Below are positions 32,096 through 33,632 of a stretch of 33,632 nucleotides of DNA, one piece after another. The DNA comes from Treponema sp. (lineage in GTDB: Bacteria; Spirochaetota; Spirochaetia; Treponematales; Treponemataceae), in the NCBI GenBank assembly GCA_017938365.1, contig JAGBBT010000049.1, forward strand, positions 1-33,632. Direction: 5' to 3'. The notes beneath the pieces are model-generated. The model ran no database searches, was not told where the DNA came from, and saw nothing but the letters and a program-made list of their open reading frames with translations. The position numbers were made by a program, and so were the translations under genes. The first letter of the stretch is position 1. Each line of letters begins with the position of its first letter.

Positions 32096-32133
32096 TTCTA
32101 CAAGATTTTATAATCAATCTCGTAGAATGTCAA
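32096..32133 (-). promoter_or_regulatory. tpiA: tpiA promoter with overlapping inverted-repeat operator
   Basis: Minus strand TTGACA (32128-32133), 17 bases, TAAAAT (32105-32110). Arms TTCTACAAGAT (32096-32106) and ATCTCGTAGAA (32117-32127) form a 10/11 inverted repeat with 21 bases between centres, filling the spacer and part of the -10 box. A further half-site (TCCTACAAGAA, 32147-32157, 9/11) lies upstream of the -35. The arrangement fits a repressor site; the protein is unknown. Confidence 0.75.
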
Positions 32134-32234
32134 AAAAACAAAAAAATCCTACAAGAAATTATTAAACATTATTTACAAAAAAAACAACTAGTGATAAATT
32201 TTCGCATATTTTGCTACAGCTACATAAGATAACT

Positions 32235-32262
32235 TTAGTAAAAAATCTGAATGTTTTACTAA
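32235..32262 (+). promoter_or_regulatory. Inverted repeat upstream of nagB, candidate operator
   Basis: Perfect 9-bp arms TTAGTAAAA and TTTTACTAA separated by ten bases. A TATAAT follows at 32275-32280. A transcript from that -10 would start on the AGGAG ribosome-binding site (32283-32287), so another start may be used. The dyad would overlap the -35 region. Confidence 0.5.
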
Positions 32263-32294
32263 TGTAAAACACTCTATAATTTAGGAGAAAAAAA

Positions 32295-33098
32295 ATGAGA
32301 GTAATTATCAGAACTGATTACGAAAAATGTTCAAATTGGGCTGCAAATCATATTGCGTCATGTATAAACGAACATCAAAAACATTCTGACAAACCATTTG
32401 TATTAGGTCTTCCAACAGGTTCTACACCTCTTGGAACATATAAAAAGTTAATCGACTTAAATAAAGCCGGCAAAGTATCGTTTAAAAATGTTGTTACTTT
32501 CAACATGGATGAATATGTAGGTCTTTCTCCGACACACGATCAAAGTTATCATTATTTTATGTGGGAAAACTTCTTTAACCATATAGATATAAAAAAAGAA
32601 AATGTACATATCCTTAATGGTCTTGCAGAAGATAGAGAAAAAGAATGTGCAGACTACGAAAAAGCAATAGAATCTTACGGTGGTATTGATTTATTCCTTG
32701 GTGGAGTTGGTGTTGATGGACATATAGCATTTAATGAACCAGGAACTTCACTTACATCAAGAACTCACGAAAGCACACTTACACAAGACACAATAATTGT
32801 AAATTCAAGATTTTTTGATGGAGATATTACAAAAGTACCAACAACAGCATTAACAGTTGGTGTTGGTACAGTTTGCGATGCAAAAAAAGTTATGATACTT
32901 ATTACAGGTCATAACAAAGCTAGAGCTTTACACCATGCAGTAGAAGCAGGAATCAGCCAAATGTGGACAGTTAGTGCATTACAACTTCACAAAGATGCAA
33001 TTATAGTTTGTGACGATGATGCAACAGACGAATTAAAAGTAGGAACTGTCAAATACTTCAAAGATGTAGAATCAAAAAATTTTGATAACGAAATCTAA
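32295..33098 (+). CDS. nagB: Glucosamine-6-phosphate deaminase
   Basis: Converts glucosamine 6-phosphate to fructose 6-phosphate and ammonia, the last step of amino-sugar breakdown. It has 267 residues, the usual length. Motifs: [14 protein letters not shown] (phosphate loop), FNMDEYVGL with Asp72, and [14 protein letters not shown] with Asp141, His143 and Glu148 of the catalytic relay. AGGAG lies seven bases before the ATG. It stands alone; no nagA or PTS gene is adjacent. Confidence 0.97.
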   Translation: MRVIIRTDYEKCSNWAANHIASCINEHQKHSDKPFVLGLPTGSTPLGTYKKLIDLNKAGKVSFKNVVTFNMDEYVGLSPTHDQSYHYFMWENFFNHIDIKKENVHILNGLAEDREKECADYEKAIESYGGIDLFLGGVGVDGHIAFNEPGTSLTSRTHESTLTQDTIIVNSRFFDGDITKVPTTALTVGVGTVCDAKKVMILITGHNKARALHHAVEAGISQMWTVSALQLHKDAIIVCDDDATDELKVGTVKYFKDVESKNFDNEI

Positions 33099-33104
33099 TT
33101 TTTT

Positions 33105-33152
33105 TTAGTGTTACAAACTCTCTCATGCCCGAGAGATAGTTTGTAACACTAA
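33105..33152. repeat. Long inverted repeat after nagB
   Basis: Perfect 15-base arms TTAGTGTTACAAACT (33105-33119) and AGTTTGTAACACTAA (33138-33152), continued inward by CTCTC/GAGAG with a two-base bulge and an ATGCCC loop. It is preceded by eight T residues but not followed by any on either strand, so it is not an ordinary intrinsic terminator. It could be a processing hairpin, a protein-binding dyad or a small palindromic element. Confidence 0.7.
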
Positions 33153-33235
33153 GGTGAGACACTTTCTAACACGCCAAAGAGAGTAACTCATTCTTATAAG
33201 AAGAATTTGACGACACACTTTATTCCCTACCTCGA

Positions 33236-33475
33236 AAAACAGTAGTGATTTCACTGAAAACAATAGTGTTTTGGGTGAATTCCTATAGTGTTTACACCTA
33301 AAAACAGTAGAGAATTCAACAAAAAACCTGCTTTTTTCGGCCAAATTCAGTAGTGATTCAGAAAAATCTTATAGTCTTTTTAATCATATCCACACAGTTG
33401 TTAAAAAGCTCCGTTTATAGCTTTCACAGGAAGTCTGTAGAGCTTATACAGAGTGTCTGTAGAACTTACACAGAG
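33236..33475. repeat. Array of about eleven degenerate 20-26 bp direct repeats
   Basis: A TAG-containing core recurs at 33243, 33264, 33286, 33308, (33330 degenerate), 33351, 33372, (33398 as TTG), 33418, 33438 and 33460, an average spacing near 21.7 bases. The first units read aaaacagTAGTG and similar; the last two (33432-33453 and 33454-33475) match at 19 of 22 positions and carry a small dyad CTGTA/TACAG. Together with the hairpin before it, this fills the 479-base gap between nagB and the next start codon. No credible gene lies in it. Iteron-like or operator-like. Confidence 0.6.
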
Positions 33476-33577
33476 AAAATTTATAACAAAATACACAAAA
33501 TTATTTAAAAAACTGAAAAAATTGCAAAAAAAATCTCTATTAAATATATAGAAAATTAATTTATCAGAGAGGACTTT

Positions 33578-33632
33578 ATGCAACAATTAAAACATCAAGA
33601 ACTAACCCCAGAACAAAAATGGGAACAAGCAA
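33578..33632 (+). CDS. N-terminal fragment of an unidentified gene (possibly Rpn/PD-(D/E)XK nuclease type)
   Basis: An ATG at 33578 preceded by GAGAGG about six bases upstream opens a frame that runs to the window edge, MQQLKHQELTPEQKWEQA. The start context is convincing. The beginning LTPEQKWEQA resembles the N-termini of Rpn/transposase-like PD-(D/E)XK nuclease proteins that are common in treponemes, but 18 residues cannot settle this. It is the first gene after the repeat array and may be controlled through it. Confidence 0.5.
   Translation, partial: MQQLKHQELTPEQKWEQA

Noticed and set aside
33123..33344. 73-residue minus-strand reading frame in the repeat region
   Set aside because: It overlaps the hairpin and the repeat array, has no ribosome-binding site, and its low-complexity translation follows from the repeats.
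33236..33475. CRISPR array
   Set aside because: Repeats are too short and degenerate, there are no distinct spacers of constant length, and no cas gene is present.
33380..33475. Chromosomal replication origin
   Set aside because: There are a few DnaA-box-like words but no dnaA, dnaN or gyr genes nearby; kept only as a possibility within the array finding.
33401..33586. 61-residue minus-strand reading frame before the right-end gene
   Set aside because: It covers the last repeats and the ribosome-binding site of the plus-strand gene at 33578 and shows no protein-like pattern.

Overview
The window is a gene-dense, low-GC chromosomal segment with about 31 protein genes and two tRNAs. It looks like a host-associated, Treponema-like spirochaete. 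That is an inference from several things seen together: many short spirochaete-style lipoproteins, SpoVG next to a CTC-type ribosomal protein L25, a DUF115/motility-associated-factor protein, a 7TM-DISM/SpoIIE phosphatase, a lone TRAP binding lipoprotein, an LCP protein inside the nadD-yqeK-rsfS cluster, and very AT-rich spacers. No phage, insertion sequence or CRISPR array is evident.

Layout. 1-1.6 kb: asd (cut by the left edge) and dapA, the entry to the aspartate/lysine pathway. 1.7-9.2 kb: an accessory stretch with an AraC regulator divergent from a MATE exporter, a membrane-sensor SpoIIE phosphatase, a second MATE exporter, an unrecognised lipoprotein and an orphan winged-helix regulator. 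9.2-12.7 kb: tRNA-Asp, then a PpiD/SurA-like chaperone and a DUF115 protein on the plus strand. 12.7-18.2 kb: lepA behind a lipoprotein trypsin-like protease and a large TPR protein. 18.2-20.2 kb: ispE, spoVG, tRNA-Gln and rplY on one strand with no obvious terminator before the tRNA. 20.4-20.6 kb: a tiny, extremely acidic orphan protein with its own promoter and terminator. 20.7-25.9 kb: rplU-prp-rpmA, a terminator, then obgE-nadD-yqeK-LCP-rsfS. 26-29.2 kb: an HtrA/DegP lipoprotein, map and a J-domain protein. 29.3-30.8 kb: a DctP-type lipoprotein and a PTS IIA protein. 30.8-33.1 kb: secG, tpiA and nagB. 33.1-33.6 kb: a 479-base non-coding stretch with a long hairpin and an array of about eleven degenerate 20-26 bp direct repeats, followed by the first codons of another gene.

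Most of the gene content is ordinary housekeeping: translation and ribosome assembly, protein secretion and quality control, and central metabolism. The unusual material is non-coding or very small. It comprises the phased repeat array at the right end, an 82-residue protein with 40 acidic and no basic residues, several genes whose -10 box lies only 6-8 bases before the start codon with no usable ribosome-binding site (candidate leaderless mRNAs), a terminator-like hairpin inside the 5' coding region of the DUF115 gene, and a helically phased dyad on the tpiA promoter.
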